Assembly (NCBI GenBank): GCA_002221725.1
Contig: NJFT01000157.1
Span: forward strand, 1-64,000
Source of the DNA: Scedosporium boydii
Taxonomy: Eukaryota > Ascomycota > Sordariomycetes > Microascales > Microascaceae
Length of the DNA: 64,000 bases
Direction of reading: 5' to 3'
Shown: positions 29,852-42,596 of the stretch, one piece after another
Layout of the letters: each line of letters begins with the position of its first letter
How positions within the stretch are numbered: position 1 is the first letter of the stretch
The notes under the pieces: model-generated
The model's database searches: none
Told to the model about the DNA's origin: nothing
The model's input: the letters and a program-made list of their open reading frames with translations, nothing else
Made by a program: the position numbers and the translations under genes

Positions 29852-32800
29852 TTACTTAGCGAATCTCTCATGCATTTTTTCCGCCTTCTTCTTGGCTTCC
29901 TCTAACTCTTTCTTGCTCTTGCGATGATATTCCTCCTTCTTCCTCGCCTCCTGTGTCACCTCCTGCTTCTCCCTCACCCCTTTCTCCAGGTTTTCGTATT
30001 TCTCTAGTAGCTTACGCTGCGCCTCCTCTAGCTTCTTCTCCTTGGCCTCCTTCTCGACGGAGTCCTTTTCCTTCTTGAGCGCCTCCTCCGCTTTTTTCAC
30101 CTCTCCTTTCTGAATTTCGATGTCTTTAGATAGTTGTGCCATGCCCCGGTCAATGGCCTCTCCATTTTGCACCAGTTCTCTCATCTGTCTCTCCGCCTCA
30201 ATGGCTTCTTTGTCCGCCAAAACTTCCTTGACTATGAGCTCACTCAGGGGCTCCTCCCCCTTCACCGGATTCCCTTCAATCACCTCAATAATATGATGTG
30301 ATTCCTTGTTTTCAATCTTGACAGAAATGGCTTGTTTTTCCACCGTCGTGAAAATAGCGTTATAAAGACGGTCCTTCTTTGCCTCTTTGCCGATGAGGAA
30401 GTTGACAAGCCTCGAGACCATTGGGGACAACTGAGCCTCTATGTTTTTCTTCGCTGCTTCGGCGAGCTTCTTTGTGACCTGCTCCCTAACTGAGGGCTCT
30501 TGCAGCTTCTCCATGAGCTTTGGATCTTTCTTCACCAGGTCGTCCAGTATCTCTTCAACTTCCTTCTTGATTGCCTTGTTGCCCCTCTCCAACTCCTCCT
30601 CGACAAGCCGCTCGTTCTCCCGGTAACCTTCGGGGATGGTTTCTGCCACCCGCCTCTCCGTATTTTCCTTGATCTTGCCAATTCCCGTCTTTTCTTCCTT
30701 CCGCTCCGTCTCTAGTAGCGCGATCCTCTTATCGCGCTTACGATTGGAGTAGCACGTGGCAAACATTTGCAGAATAGTCAGGCCTCCCAGAAGTATGTTC
30801 ACATACAAGCCTGCCTGCTCGAGTGGTGATTTTTCCTCGTTCTTCAGACGTAACTCCTCTTGGGGGAGGTAGCCCCGAAGGTAGGCCTCGAAAGGTTCAG
30901 GAGCCGCATTGCCATTCTCGCGTACTGTCCCGAGGCAGTGCAGTCCCAACCGGCGCCGCTCAGCATCCCACACAAGCTCGAACTGTGCCGCGTAAGTTTT
31001 TTCCGTTCCAGTCTTCCACGATATCATGGCCTTTCCACTGGCTGGGTCGTACAGCTGCTGCGGCGTCCAATCTTTTCTTGCCATGCGGATAGAGCCCAGT
31101 GTGGGGTGAACGACAAACTGCTCGCCTCTGTCCCGCTCGGGCTGGACCACTGTATAGATCCCGCTGAACAGTCGAAGATCTATCACCTTTTGTGGCCGAC
31201 TACTGCCCAAGTTGTCATCGTCAGGCTGCGGCTCGAAATCGTCCGTCTTGATCAATTCGGCCCAGCTCGTTCCCCAGAGTCTAAAGAAGTCTGCCCCGGC
31301 GAGGTTTCCAAAACCATGCTTCTCTAGAAGGTCAGGAATGGGGGTATCGTCGCCATCTTCGGATTCAGAGGAGACCGCCTTGATGAAATCTCCGAGAAGA
31401 TTGTGGCTTGGAAACGAAAGAAAAGCTTCCTTCAACTTGTCAAGCGTGGGCTTGGTAGAGGTAGGCGATAGTAACATCTGGCCAAGAAGCGTACGGTGCT
31501 CGTCAATGGCTGCTAAGGATTTGCTGTGAAGTGCCTCGTTTCGCATGAGATTTCCCGTCAGAATCGTGTCACGAGGCATGGCAAGTCCGGACTGAACTTC
31601 CGTTGAAGAGGGTACCGGGTCATCCGCATGGAAGACATGCTCCCCCGGGAACAGCAAGTTAGTGGTAAGAAAGTAGTCGAGGGGCTTGAGGACTAGATCA
31701 ATGGGCGGCGCGGCGGGTTGAAGCTTTTCATACTCGGAGGGTATTCCCCCTCTCTTCCCCTCCCAGAAGCGTTCCCAGAAGCCGGGATCTTCAGCAACTG
31801 CTGTTGCTTTGAAATTTTTGTCGAATGAGAAAGTCAGGCCGAGTTGGTTGGGGTGGTTAATAGGGTCACTGCTAGCTTGCCACTGTCCAATGCCGTGATA
31901 AGAGAAGGTGACGTGGCACCTTCCCCAGCCGTGTGTACCCTGGCCTTCGCCGGAAGAAGAGCTCTCAGACCACTCTAGTGCCCTCGAGTTGCTCGACCAC
32001 GAGAGACTAACGGGCCAGTGGTCGGACGTTGGGCGACCGCCGTCAATCACAAAAGATGTCTGATTGTCATTCAGATTCACCGTGGTCCCCTGTACATATT
32101 TACTGTAGGACAGCCCATTGTAAGAAATCGTTGAAATAGTCGTTTCATGGGATAAGAACTTGAAGTCGAAGCTCAGTCCGGCTGGTACCGTTTCGTGCCG
32201 AGTTAGCTCAATGGTCAGGGACAAGATTAAGTGGCCCCTAAGATGCAAACATACCACTGCCTTTGACAGACGTGCTTTTGACACCCCAGTCTTTATCAAT
32301 TAACGGGCTAGCATTGAACGATGGCTACGTGTGTGCGTGAAGACACCAATGCTTGTTAACCTTCTCTGGCGCCTACCATCATGGCGCACGATGCGCGCAA
32401 GAGGCGGACTCACCTTCAGAAAGAGATTCATCATCATGGCTTGGCTGAAGATGATACTAGCGGTGTGGCCCTCCGGAATGGGCGACACCGCCCTTGAATC
32501 CGGCGCAAACGTTAGCGTCGTCTGCCCTGACTGTCGCGTACCGCTATCGGCGCCGCCTCTGAGGCCAATCCACATCATCAAGACGCCGGGGATGAGAGTA
32601 AAGCAAAAGTGCGAGGGTTGGAGGACTTGGCTATTTTCGTCGCTTGGGTCGAAGTGATTGCTCACAGCCGCCAAGCAGTAGCGTAACCCACAAACATTGG
32701 TGAAGTGCTCTTCCAAGAATGCACAAATCAAGGGGTTCAGGTGTGCAAGCCCACCACCCCCGGTATTACCGGCATCCTTGAGTGCGGCCTTACACTTGGT

Positions 32801-33399
32801 GAAGTCAATGCATACACCACGGGCAACATTGCTGTCGGGTTCGAGCACCGTGATCCAGTTATTGGCCGGCTTGTCCTCGTCAGTAGCGCTCGGGACCCAG
32901 CCGTCCTCTGGGTGCCACTCGCCCGCAACGTTGACGAGGCTGGTGGAAATCTCACAAGCAAGCCCAGACGGTAAGTCCTTGACTTTGGTGCTTCCATCGA
33001 GACGAAAGCTGCCAGCCAGGCCGCAGGTAATTATGACACTGTTGCTGGTGTCCACGAACCGGAGGGTTGGCTTGAGAAGCGTCACATCAAAGACGTAGGT
33101 GCGCTCTTCTTCAGTAACTGGGTCTGGGAGGGGAAGGGTTTCATCTGTTAGCTACTTGACATGTTCTCGTTTGCGGGTCTGGGAGCTCTTTGGAGCCATT
33201 TGAACATACCAATATCAACCTTTTTCCAAGTGAGAGGCTGGTGCAGGCCCAGCCCTTCAGCGCGATGGGCGAGGAGGGCATTGATTTGAACTTCGTCATA
33301 CGAAACAAGGACATCCCAGTCGCTGAGGGTGTCTCTACCCTTCATCGAGTTGACTAGGTCGTTAAAAGTCTGCTGAGCTTGCTCTACTTTGACGGTCAT
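29852..33399 (-). CDS. TULIP/P47-like protein with membrane segment and long coiled coil
   Basis: Exons 33399-33210, 33144-32414, 32324-32255 and 32181-29852 give 1106 residues; donors GTATGT, GTGAGT and GTATGT. The start is the first ATG in frame. The N-terminal segment (WDVLVSYDEVQINALL, then paired beta-rich stretches and IPEGHTASIIFSQAMMMNLF) resembles TULIP lipid-binding proteins of the P47 type, known from bacterial orfX/p47 loci and from fungi; this is my recognition, not a search result. A hydrophobic segment at about 786-808 (LYVNILLGGLTILQMFATCY) may cross a membrane. The last 290 residues are highly charged heptad-like coiled coil rich in KKAEEALKKE-type runs. It is divergent from the Gly-rich gene at 34473. 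Its function is unknown. Confidence 0.8.
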
Positions 33400-34472
33400 C
33401 TTGATGTTCTGTTCGGGAGACAAGTGTTTGAGGAGGAGAAATATGAAGAAAGGTGCTGAGAGAAGAATATTGATTCTTTGTAGTTTTGATAATCAAACTG
33501 CTCCTTGCAGACTGAAAATTAAACTGAAATCTTGCTGGCCTCTTGTCTCTAGTCTTTCTTCTCATCTGGGTGATGTATGACCGACTTAATATATTAATTT
33601 GGACACTCCATGAAACTCGAAGCTTGTAGAGCACGCTCGTTTTTCTCATCCCAACCCCGAGAGATCGCGACTACGCAGCCCCCGCAAACAGCGCTTCGAT
33701 GTCAACCAATTTTTAGTTGCATTTCGTCACAAATGGTAACTCCTAAATCCTTGAGAGAAGAAACGAGTTAAGGAAACCAATAGTTTGTTGACAAAGCCAC
33801 TAGTTTCTCATGCACGTAGACAACCAGCTTGCCATCAATCTGCCACATCCACCGAGCGTGTAAGCACTAAGCCAACCCAAAACGAACTCCTCCCCCCTGC
33901 CGAATCCAGTCATTGGATACACCCTAATGGAACGCCGCCGGTGGAAGAAGGCCGTTTTCGGAACTGGTTGTCCGGTGACTCTTCATTGGGCTGGACACGG
34001 ACCGGGCCGTTAAATATTCAGCGCGCCACATCTAAGCCTATTTAAACGACGGCGCGAGGGTTGCCACTCGATTCGGACGCAAGACACATCGTGACCCATA
34101 TGTGCTAAAACCTGCATTCCTCTAGATCGCAATAGTTTCTGTTATTGAGTTCCAACCCACATTTTCTCTCGTCCGGTGGCGAGCTGGGGATATGAAAACG
34201 GGCACATCAAGGAGATCGTATGATTCAATATTAATCCTAGCTTTCAGGTAGCTCTGGTCTTCATGTGAATAACCAAAACGGGAAGACGCATCGCTTGCGG
34301 CATCTATAACTTGATAGCGCTTTGTGTGGCCATATGGAAAGGGTATATTCGAAGACCCAGCACGCGCAGAGTTATACATCTTCCAACTCCTTTGAATATT
34401 CATATTGCTGAACACCTGACACCCATAATCTCTCCATTCCTCAGGAACTGTCAAGTCCAAACCCCAGGAAAC
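33400..34472. promoter_or_regulatory. Divergent promoter region of the TULIP-like and Gly-rich genes
   Basis: About 1.07 kb between two start codons on opposite strands. A TATTTAAA sequence lies near 34040. Frames within it are short and unsupported. Confidence 0.45.
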
Positions 34473-37400
34473 ATGTCCACGAACTCTTCTCCAACCTTCG
34501 AGGTCAAGTTGCCGACGCTGAAGTCTGATGACTATGTTGCCTTCCATGGCACTGACACTTTGGCTATCATGACCGTGCGCGACCATGGAGTCGTCCTCAC
34601 AAAGGCTCTCAACTTCACCGAGAGGACGCTTCTGATCTATTCGGAGGTCGTGTTTCTCAGCAGCGAACTGATCAAAATCCCAGGCCTTAACTTGGGCATC
34701 TTCTGTAACCGGCTAGTTCTGAGCCTCGGACGCGCATGTATTGATGTGTCCGGTGCCAATGGGAGTAGTGGCACCAGTGATCATATCGACGGTGTCCGCG
34801 GCGAGGATGCGGGGTCCATAACGCTTTACGTTGAAGACCCTTCTCCTGACTTGGTGACCAATCTCACCTTGAAGGCATATGGTGGCGATGGTGGTCGGGG
34901 TTTGAGCCAGGCTGTTGGAACAGGTGCGGGTGGAAAGGGTGGAGACGGGGGCCTTTGCGGTACTTCTCTCTTACCATTTCCTCGCGTTGTCTTAGATCTT
35001 GCGTGATATGACGGCGCTAACGTGGATTCCTAGGGACCATAAAATGCTACACGGGCAGTGGAGCTCAACAGTATGCCCAATCGTTGTACAAGAAGACCTC
35101 TAAGTCCACTTGGACGGAGTGGGTTCAAGAGATCATTGAGACCATGGAAACTGACGCGCAGGCCCTGCTGGTCTACGGCATCGACAAAACCATAGTCGAA
35201 GCCTGGCAGTTGGCCATAAAGAAAAGTGTGGACTGGGCGACTGCTTTGAAAAAGGTTCACACTTCGTTAACCTATTTGATCGACGAAAACTCGATGGATC
35301 CCGATCACGTCTCCCCTGGTGCTCTGACCGTCCAGAGTGCAGAGACCTTGATCAAGTCTGTGAAAAAACTTCTTGAAGGCAGTAGAGTCCCGTTTTCGCA
35401 AGACGGCCTGGACGTAGAAGCCTTTCTATCCCTCGCTGACCACTGCGACTCGTTTACCGGCAGCGTGCAGAAGGAAAAGCAAATTCAGGAGTTGATTGGA
35501 CGTGCGACAAGCCTGACTGAAAAGCTCGTGAGGAATGAGGACGGCGGAGGCGAAGACCCCTGGGAGGATGAACCATTCTCGTCACCGAATTTCCTCTTGA
35601 AGAAGATCCTCCTGGACTTGCGAGTGGCAACTATTCGGTTCGAGAATGCTCTAGCCCACAAGGTCTGCCAGTTGGGAGGAGGTACGAAAATATCCACCAT
35701 GAAGAATTCAAAGAAGAGAAAGAAATCCGTCACTAACTTATGTCATGCCGTAGGTAAAGGAGGGTCTGGAGGAACTGGAGCGACGTCAGATATTCCCCCC
35801 GGAAAGCGAGGCGAAGACCAGCCCGACAAACCGGCGGTAGCCCGCGTTATTTCTCTAGAGGGAAACGCGAAGGATTGCGATATCGATGAGGCTTGCGTCA
35901 TCCCGGAGCAGTGCCAAATGCTCCTTGACAAAGCAGACGGTATGTACTTCACGAATAATGAGCTGCAGTATCCTTCAGCAATGCATCTCTACTATCGCCT
36001 AACCCGGAGACTTGCCTTTTTGGACGCATTGGCCCGGGACAAGGAGCCGTCGACTCGACCCATTGCCAAAGCCTACGGCACAATCGAGACTACGTGTGCT
36101 TTGACTACCGATGCACTCGGACAGCTGGACCGCATTTATGAAGCGGCAAAGTCACGACTCAAAAAAATGAAACTCGGTCAAGACATGTTCTGTCAGAGCC
36201 CGACCTGGGTCCCGCGGCTCTCTTTGACATTCTATGAGCAGCGCGTCAAGAATATGCTGGAAAATTTCAGCTTGATCGAGAAGGTGTACGGGCAGTACGC
36301 CGAAGCGGAGCAGAGAGAGCAGGTCCTCAAGGACCAGATCAGCAACGCACGGCAGACGAACGACATAAACATAAGCGCCGCCCGGAATCAAATAGACCTC
36401 CTCACAAAGCCCGGCGGGGAGCTCGACACGGCAGGTATCACCATCGCGCAGTACTCCCCCAAGCTTGCGGCGGAGAGGAAGAAGCTTGGCGCTAGCCTCG
36501 AGAAGCTGCAAAAATGCATCGAAGGATATTTCCATGTCTCTACAGAGAATCTCCTCGAAGCTTTCTGTATGATATCTTTCGCGCCTCATGCTCCCATGAT
36601 CGCGGTGCAAGGTGCCGAAGTCTTGTACAAATCCTGGACAAAAGTCGAGAATTTGGAGGGAATGCCCGTACAGAAGGAGTACATCGTCGATAAGCTGGAA
36701 ACTTGCAGAGGCACCATCAGCAGCCTCACGGAGTCTTACAAGTTCGCCAAGAACGGCGAGCTGACCGTCGACGACCCGGGCTACGGAAAAGTCCTGGCGA
36801 CGGCTGACACGCTGCAGCAGCTTCTGAACGACTTCAAAAAGGCTATACCCAAGGAGCTCCAACAAACCGTGCAGGCAGACGTGAAGAAGTTCATCGAGCT
36901 CGTGGCGAAGCGTAATGATGCTGTCATCGTGTACAATGCACAAGTGCAATACCTTCTCGAACTGAAACGCATGGTCAAGGCACTTGAGCAGGAGTCGAAG
37001 AGCCTGGGTGAGCAGGCGCTCACGCTCAGCCCATCATTGCCAGCGATATACTTTTGGCTCAAACGCCTCCGCAACGCCACGCAGCTCGATATTTTGCAGC
37101 GTCTCAATTATGAAGGTCGTGCGCTCGCTTTCTGGGGACCGCTGGACATTAAAACTGTCAAATTTGATCCTCCAGGTCCACTCGATGGTTCTGTCCAGCT
37201 GCAGAATCACCAGGAGAAGCTCGAGAAGATGTTCGAAGATTGCTACGGTGCTCTGCAGGGCGGTGCGTGGAATCACTGGCCAGGGTCACGCAATCTCGTG
37301 GAGGCAGGGACGGCGGTTGACGTTAGCAACGACGTCCTGGATCAGCTGAGGAATCCAGTGCCGTCTACCGGGGGCGATGGAGGAGAGGAAAGCGAGGTTT

Positions 37401-37903
37401 ATGAAGCCGTGTTTAGTATAACGCCGCGCTCCAACCGCTCCTTTCTCGACATGGCCAACGTTCGCCTCACGCAAGTGCGTGTGTGGCTCCTCGGAGCGAC
37501 TGTCTCAGGCGGTGATGATGAGCACAGCCCACAATGGCTCAAGTTGGAAGTCGAGCACATAGGCGGCGAGACTGTCTGGGACCAAGATGGGACACCATTC
37601 AAATTTGCTCATGCACCGGTGCACTTGCAGTTCACGTACAACACCACAATCTTCAACGCCGAGCGCAAGTTCTCGGGGGATTCAAAGCTCGTATATGGGC
37701 GGCAGGCAATCGAGAATGATTTTTCTGGCAGAGGAGGTGGGAAACCGAAGGCAGAGGATAGGCCTCCTTTGGGACCGTTCACGGACTGGCGGATCCAGAT
37801 CAGGCGAGACGTGAATCCTGGGTTGGATTTGACGGGTGTGACGAAGGTGTGGATTGAGTTTTGTGGGAGGAATCTGCCGGCGGCGAAACTAAAGGACGCA
37901 TGA
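34473..37903 (+). CDS. Large Gly-rich, helical protein with beta-rich C-terminus
   Basis: Exons 34473-34959, 35034-35681 and 35754-37903, 1094 residues. Intron 2 (GTACGA donor, CACTAAC branch, GTAG acceptor) is in frame; removing it joins two Gly-rich pieces. The first 130 residues look beta-rich, then Gly-rich loops (GGKGGDGG near 155, KGGSGGTGATSD near 380). Residues about 430-900 are long amphipathic helices. The last 120 residues look like a beta sandwich (DWRIQIRRDVNPGLDLTG, WIEFCGRN), with a faint likeness to the ends of large bacterial Tc-type (insecticidal complex A) proteins. I do not recognise the whole protein. No signal peptide is visible. It is divergent from the TULIP-like gene, which suggests joint action. 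A toxin role is only a possibility. Confidence 0.75.
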
Positions 37904-39806
37904 GTGGGATAGCCTTGAAGATGTTTTTATTATCCTCCTTGGGTGGGCGTATGTTTCCGTTTTCAAGATTTTATTTCCGCATCCCCCTGAAGCCGCCACG
38001 TTTCTCCTGCTCCAGTGATGTCAATACACCTCCATATTCCACTCTCTCCGCGGCATTTCTCTTGAGGCTGTAAGGGGTTAGCTCCTCTAGGCGATGCTGC
38101 ATATTAGCCCTGTCCACGATGTCCTGCTAGATTCCGACCCGGAGCCTATGCAGATCCAGTCAGAAGGGGAGACGAAACTCGTGACGACGGTGGTGAGATT
38201 CAGCACCTTCCCGACTGCGGACAGATGGAAAAGGGGAAGGAGTAGTGGACTCTAGCCTTGATGTCAAGTTCTCAACGTGTCCCTGTCACACCTGATTCGG
38301 TAGGTTCTTTCTGGATTGGAAACAATTGTGATATGAATCACGGCCACTCAATTGAGATTTCCCAAGATATCTTACCCATTTCCGCTTTTGTCGATGATTT
38401 ATTACTTTCTCCCTCGTTCACTTGGCTCCTTCCCAGAGTTCTAACATCTGGGTGGCACCTGCCCCAGTGAAAAGTGGCAGGTAGTTGTCGCCTTCCCCGT
38501 TAATTTCCGCCCACTTCAATGTTCTTTCCATATTTCTCCGTAAACGAGGGAAGAAGCCTGCATCAGCCAGAATCAAACTCAACTCGATCAAAGAAGTTGA
38601 CTCGTTTTTCCCCCGTACTCTTTCAACTTCTGTGCAGAGGGTGACAAGATTGATGGTAGAAGTGCAATCTACATTAACCCTACACCACACCAAGCAGGCG
38701 ATCAGAGAGCTGAACTGCAGCTGCTCCCCCGCCGCCTATACTTTTGACACAGGCCCTTAGGAAGCCAAGGCTGTCCGGGCCGGAGCCAAGACCGGAATCA
38801 GAGAGCCAAAGGCACCCACCAATGTTCAAGCACGCCCATCATACAACCGAGCGTTTCTCGGTAGGCATGAGATCATCCCAACGCCAAGCCAGCGGAACCT
38901 ACATCAATTGATGTCTCCTCTATGTAATTGTGGAGAGCATCATAGCGCAATGCCCCACGATCAGCTCGCCGACAGCTAGCGAGCTTTTACAGGAGGTCGC
39001 TTAGGAGACGAGTCCCGGTTGCTAGGTAATAGCAGTCCACCGCCTTGTTCGGCTCCGAGTGTGTCGAAGCCAGGGCAATTCCATGGCTGCTGCGGCCATT
39101 GCGAGTTGGTAATAGCCGCTTGCCCTCAGGGAGTGGAGAGCCAGGCAGTCGACGCGGTTTCAGTGGGTAGGGGAGCTGTTTCCATTCATGAGGCAGGCTA
39201 GGTCTACCTCGAAAGGCGGTTGGTGGTTCTCCTTACCAACATGTTCCGGACTGCGTTGGACGAAACCCTCCATCAAGCCCAGGCTGCCCCCGAACCTGCA
39301 AACGCGTCGAGGTCGGTTAGTATTGGTTGGTTGAATGGGAAAGGTCTGTATGATCGGGGTCTTTCTTCAAGACTAGTAGAGACACAGTTCTACAATTTAA
39401 ATAAAAGCGGCAGCCTCGTGTCATGTAACCCCCAATTCTCTCCTCTTCCAACGTCCCAATCGTAGTTCACTTGGGCCCACTCTATACACAGTCCGGATAT
39501 GCTTCACATGTTGAAAACTGCGAGGATCCAGCACCTAGCTGGCACCCAATTTGATTTGACCCCACAACTGCGGGCCTTGGTGGAAATTCATGGTTGATTG
39601 GTATTGCAGTGAGACGTTCTCGATCTAGTCAGCCTCGTATTGCATGCAGTAATCAGGATCCTGAATCTATCCATGCAAAACCCTTAACAGCAGATGTTCT
39701 CTCGGTGAACATCAATGAAGTAGCTTCAACGACCAATACTATCGTGCCCAACTACCATTGGAACACCTAAAGAGACAAGACATTGCTTCTCAGTAATTGG
39801 TCCGTA
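37904..39806. other. Intergenic region
   Basis: About 1.9 kb between the Gly-rich gene and the RBR ligase gene. All frames are below 100 codons and show no resemblance to known proteins. Confidence 0.5.
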
Positions 39807-41202
39807 TTACAGGCGGTTGAGTCTGCATCGTCGACAGGCCAGAATACGACACTGTCTGCACTCATAAATGTACGACGGCAACAAATCACGACATTCCTCG
39901 CATCGGAACTGTCCGTATCTCTGGTTCCATGAGTCATGGTCGCACAGGTGGTTTTCCAAGAGGTTGCGCCTCTCTCGTGCGACGGCCCGCCGATGTTCAG
40001 CCTCATTCCTGCGAGGGCCGTCTCGATCGACGACGACGTTTGCTCTGGAAATTAGTCGATTTTCGTCCCACTGGGCGCAGCGGCATCTCTTCCAGGTTAC
40101 GCCGCAGACGTAGCAGAATTGTGCCTTGCACACGCACGCTTTTTGTGATGTCAGCATCTATGAACTTTCATTGTAGACAGGGAAGATTGTATCTCTTACT
40201 TATATGGTTGCAGCCGGTGTCTAGCTCGACCATGCGGTGGCAGCTACGGCAACGCTGCCAGCCGTTTTCAGAAGCGAGGCGCAGAACCTCCTTCGTCGCG
40301 GGATCCTCTGGGCATTCATCTTCGTGGGACCCACCCTTGCAGATTGTGCAGGTTTTGCTCTTACACTCCAAACATGTGCCGATATCTCCGGCGATAGAGG
40401 GAGGAGGTATAAATGCAGAGCAGGAGGGTGCATGGCAATATGTCCGGTTTGGAGTTGCAAACTCGATGGCCTTGACATGGAACTCCTCCACCAGAGCGGG
40501 GGGGAGGAACTCTTGGCTCAATCCAATAGGAATCGCTAGTTTGCAACAACGAGGTGGGAACAAGGATTCATCAGTGGTAGCCACGCTAAACAATTCGATG
40601 ATACAACCATGGCAGTAATCATGCGAACATGGGCAATGGACGGAGTGCGAGGATTGGACAAGGTCGCCGCAAGATGCACACTGTCGTTCGGGATTCTCTG
40701 GCGCCGTAAATGCTCGGATCGCGGCGGAGGACGATGACTCCGCTACGGCGGCTGTGTCAATTTGGTCAGGGTTCACAATTTGGGTGTTGAGCCTGCTAAG
40801 TAGTGTCTCGGCGGTTGCAGCAGTGGGTTTGACCACTTGTCTCGGGGCTGCTCGGGGAGGTGCTCTAGCGACTCCCTTGGGGATGGCAGCTGTGTTCGAA
40901 GCTCTCGGGCCAAGGCTCAAAGCATACTGTCGATCTCGAGCGGCCTGGTCTTCATTCTGCACGTGGGCCGTGACGGCGTCATTGTCCTGGTCAATTGCGC
41001 GAGAAATGCTCTGGCACAGTCTGTGGTCCGAAAGGGATTGGCTCAATGCCTCCAGTTGTAGGCCGTACAATTGGATAGCGAGGTCGCCATCAGGGGCATC
41101 AGCGCCTTCTTTCTGCTTTCCCTTCGTAAGGGACTGGATCTCGCTAAGCTGGAGCTCGATGATGAGCGCGAGGCTCTCGGGATCAATACCATCGAAGGCC
41201 AT
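39807..41202 (-). CDS. RBR (RING-IBR-RING) E3 ubiquitin ligase
   Basis: Two exons (41202-40200, 40138-39807), 444 residues; intron with GTAAGA donor, GCTGAC branch and AAAAG acceptor. RING1 begins near residue 174 (CASCGDLVQ ... CSHDYCHGCI). The in-between RING covers the YCHAPSCSAFI ... CTICKGGSH stretch. RING2 begins near 314 (CRSCHRMVELDTGCNHIT, with CVCKAQFCYVCG across the splice junction); the Cys in GCNHI is at the catalytic position that takes ubiquitin before transfer. A second Cys/Arg-rich segment (FRCEECRD ... CRQCRILACRRC) ends the protein. Fungi have expanded families of such ligases with unknown substrates. The N-terminal region is helical and lacks a known domain. Confidence 0.92.
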
Positions 41203-42596
41203 GGCACCTGGAAAAGGGGTTAGAAGAGGAAAGGAGAGGGGGCTTAAAAGGGAGAGGATGGCGGGGGAGATGGCATGTATGCAAACGAAGAAGGCTGGCC
41301 AGACCCTGTACCTTTGTTGTGGTCAGACTATGCGAATGAACCTAGTTGTGCAAATTCAAGTTTCAACCACATCGTACTCAAACTCGAAGCCGTAAGTGAC
41401 ACAAATATTCTCCGAGCAGGACTAGGGGAGGACATTGAAAATCTCGGCGCTTATGTTTGATACTGGACATCCAAAGAGGCAGGTAGGAATGGCTATATTG
41501 GGGCCGTGACTGCAGAAACGGATGTGAATCATGGGGCACCCTATTTATGAATAAATGCTTTCCAGCGGCTCCTCCTTCCGGGCATAACAGCCTGTCTGAA
41601 AAGGAATAAGGGAGGAAGGAAGGAAAGAAATACATACTGTTGGCCTCGACATCAAATTGGAGGTGATCCTTCTTCCAGCCCACATATTGAACTGGATTCA
41701 AGACTTTTGAACAAGTAGCTGAATTTGGAGACCACGGTTAGAGGGCTACATTACAGATTCATGTACAGAAACGATAAATATTTGACGAGCCGGTCTTCTC
41801 TTCCCAAAGGAGAGAAGAGGTTCATAGATGTTAGTGGCGATATTATGCGTAATCTCTAATGATGTGCGTGTGGCGGCCCAGTGGTAAAGGCAGCGTGTCT
41901 TTGATCTCGTTGGGGCCTCGCTGATACTCCTACCACTGGCCTTTATAGTCCGAATCATCTCTCTCAGGGACTTTTAGGGCGAGAATGGTCATGGTTTCAT
42001 CTCTCGACATGAGGCAGATGGAGGGGTTCAACATCGGTGTCTCGGCGTAAAGACACACCTGCCTCTAGATTATGATTGCCTTGAGTCCCTTGCCCACATC
42101 GTGATATAGCATTTCGCTTTGAACATGGGCAGCCACAAAGAAGCGGCGATGGGCAACGTGTGGTTGTGTATCGGTACTACTTCGGGCATACGAGGCACCA
42201 ATGCACGATTGGAATATCGCGAATATCGCGAACCCTCGTCACGTTTCCTTTCCCTTGCTCTCTCCCCTGTGGCCACACAAATACCACACTCTGACAATCG
42301 TGTGTCAAGCGTCCTCTCCGACAAGATTCAAGGAGCTCCCAACTGTGACCCCTCACAATTGTCCGCAGCCGCCTCTTCAGAGTCCTCACTCCTCTTCGCT
42401 CTTCGGTACGAGGGGTTCGCCACAGCGACCCCTCGCGATTTGTTCGCTGCTACCTCTCTCTCCTCTCTTCGGTGAGGGGGGCTCGCAACGGCGACCCCTC
42501 GTAATTCAATTCGTCCCTATTTCGAGTTAGTATACCAGCAATCTGCCTCGTCTCCATTTGCCATTCTAACAATTCCGTTAGCTCTCTCCTGCCAAA
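41203..42596. other. Intergenic region with tandem repeat at its right end
   Basis: About 1.4 kb. Short frames only up to 42340. From 42345 a degenerate repeat built on GACCCCTC runs to about 42530, shortly before the start of the helicase pseudogene. Confidence 0.5.
42345..42530 (+). repeat. Degenerate tandem repeat, units starting GACCCCTC
   Basis: Unit starts at 42345, 42426 and 42492, that is 81- and 66-base spacing. Each unit holds TGACCCCTC or CGACCCCTC, a T/C-rich middle and a TTCGGT.GAGGGG segment that pairs with the GACCCCTC of the next unit. Confidence 0.65.

Noticed and set aside
36152..36949. 265-codon antisense frame in the Gly-rich gene
   Set aside because: Shadow of a high-GC coding exon.
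41870..41945. tRNA-like stretch with an A-box-like TGGC..CAGTGG
   Set aside because: No acceptor stem, anticodon arm or T-arm can be folded.
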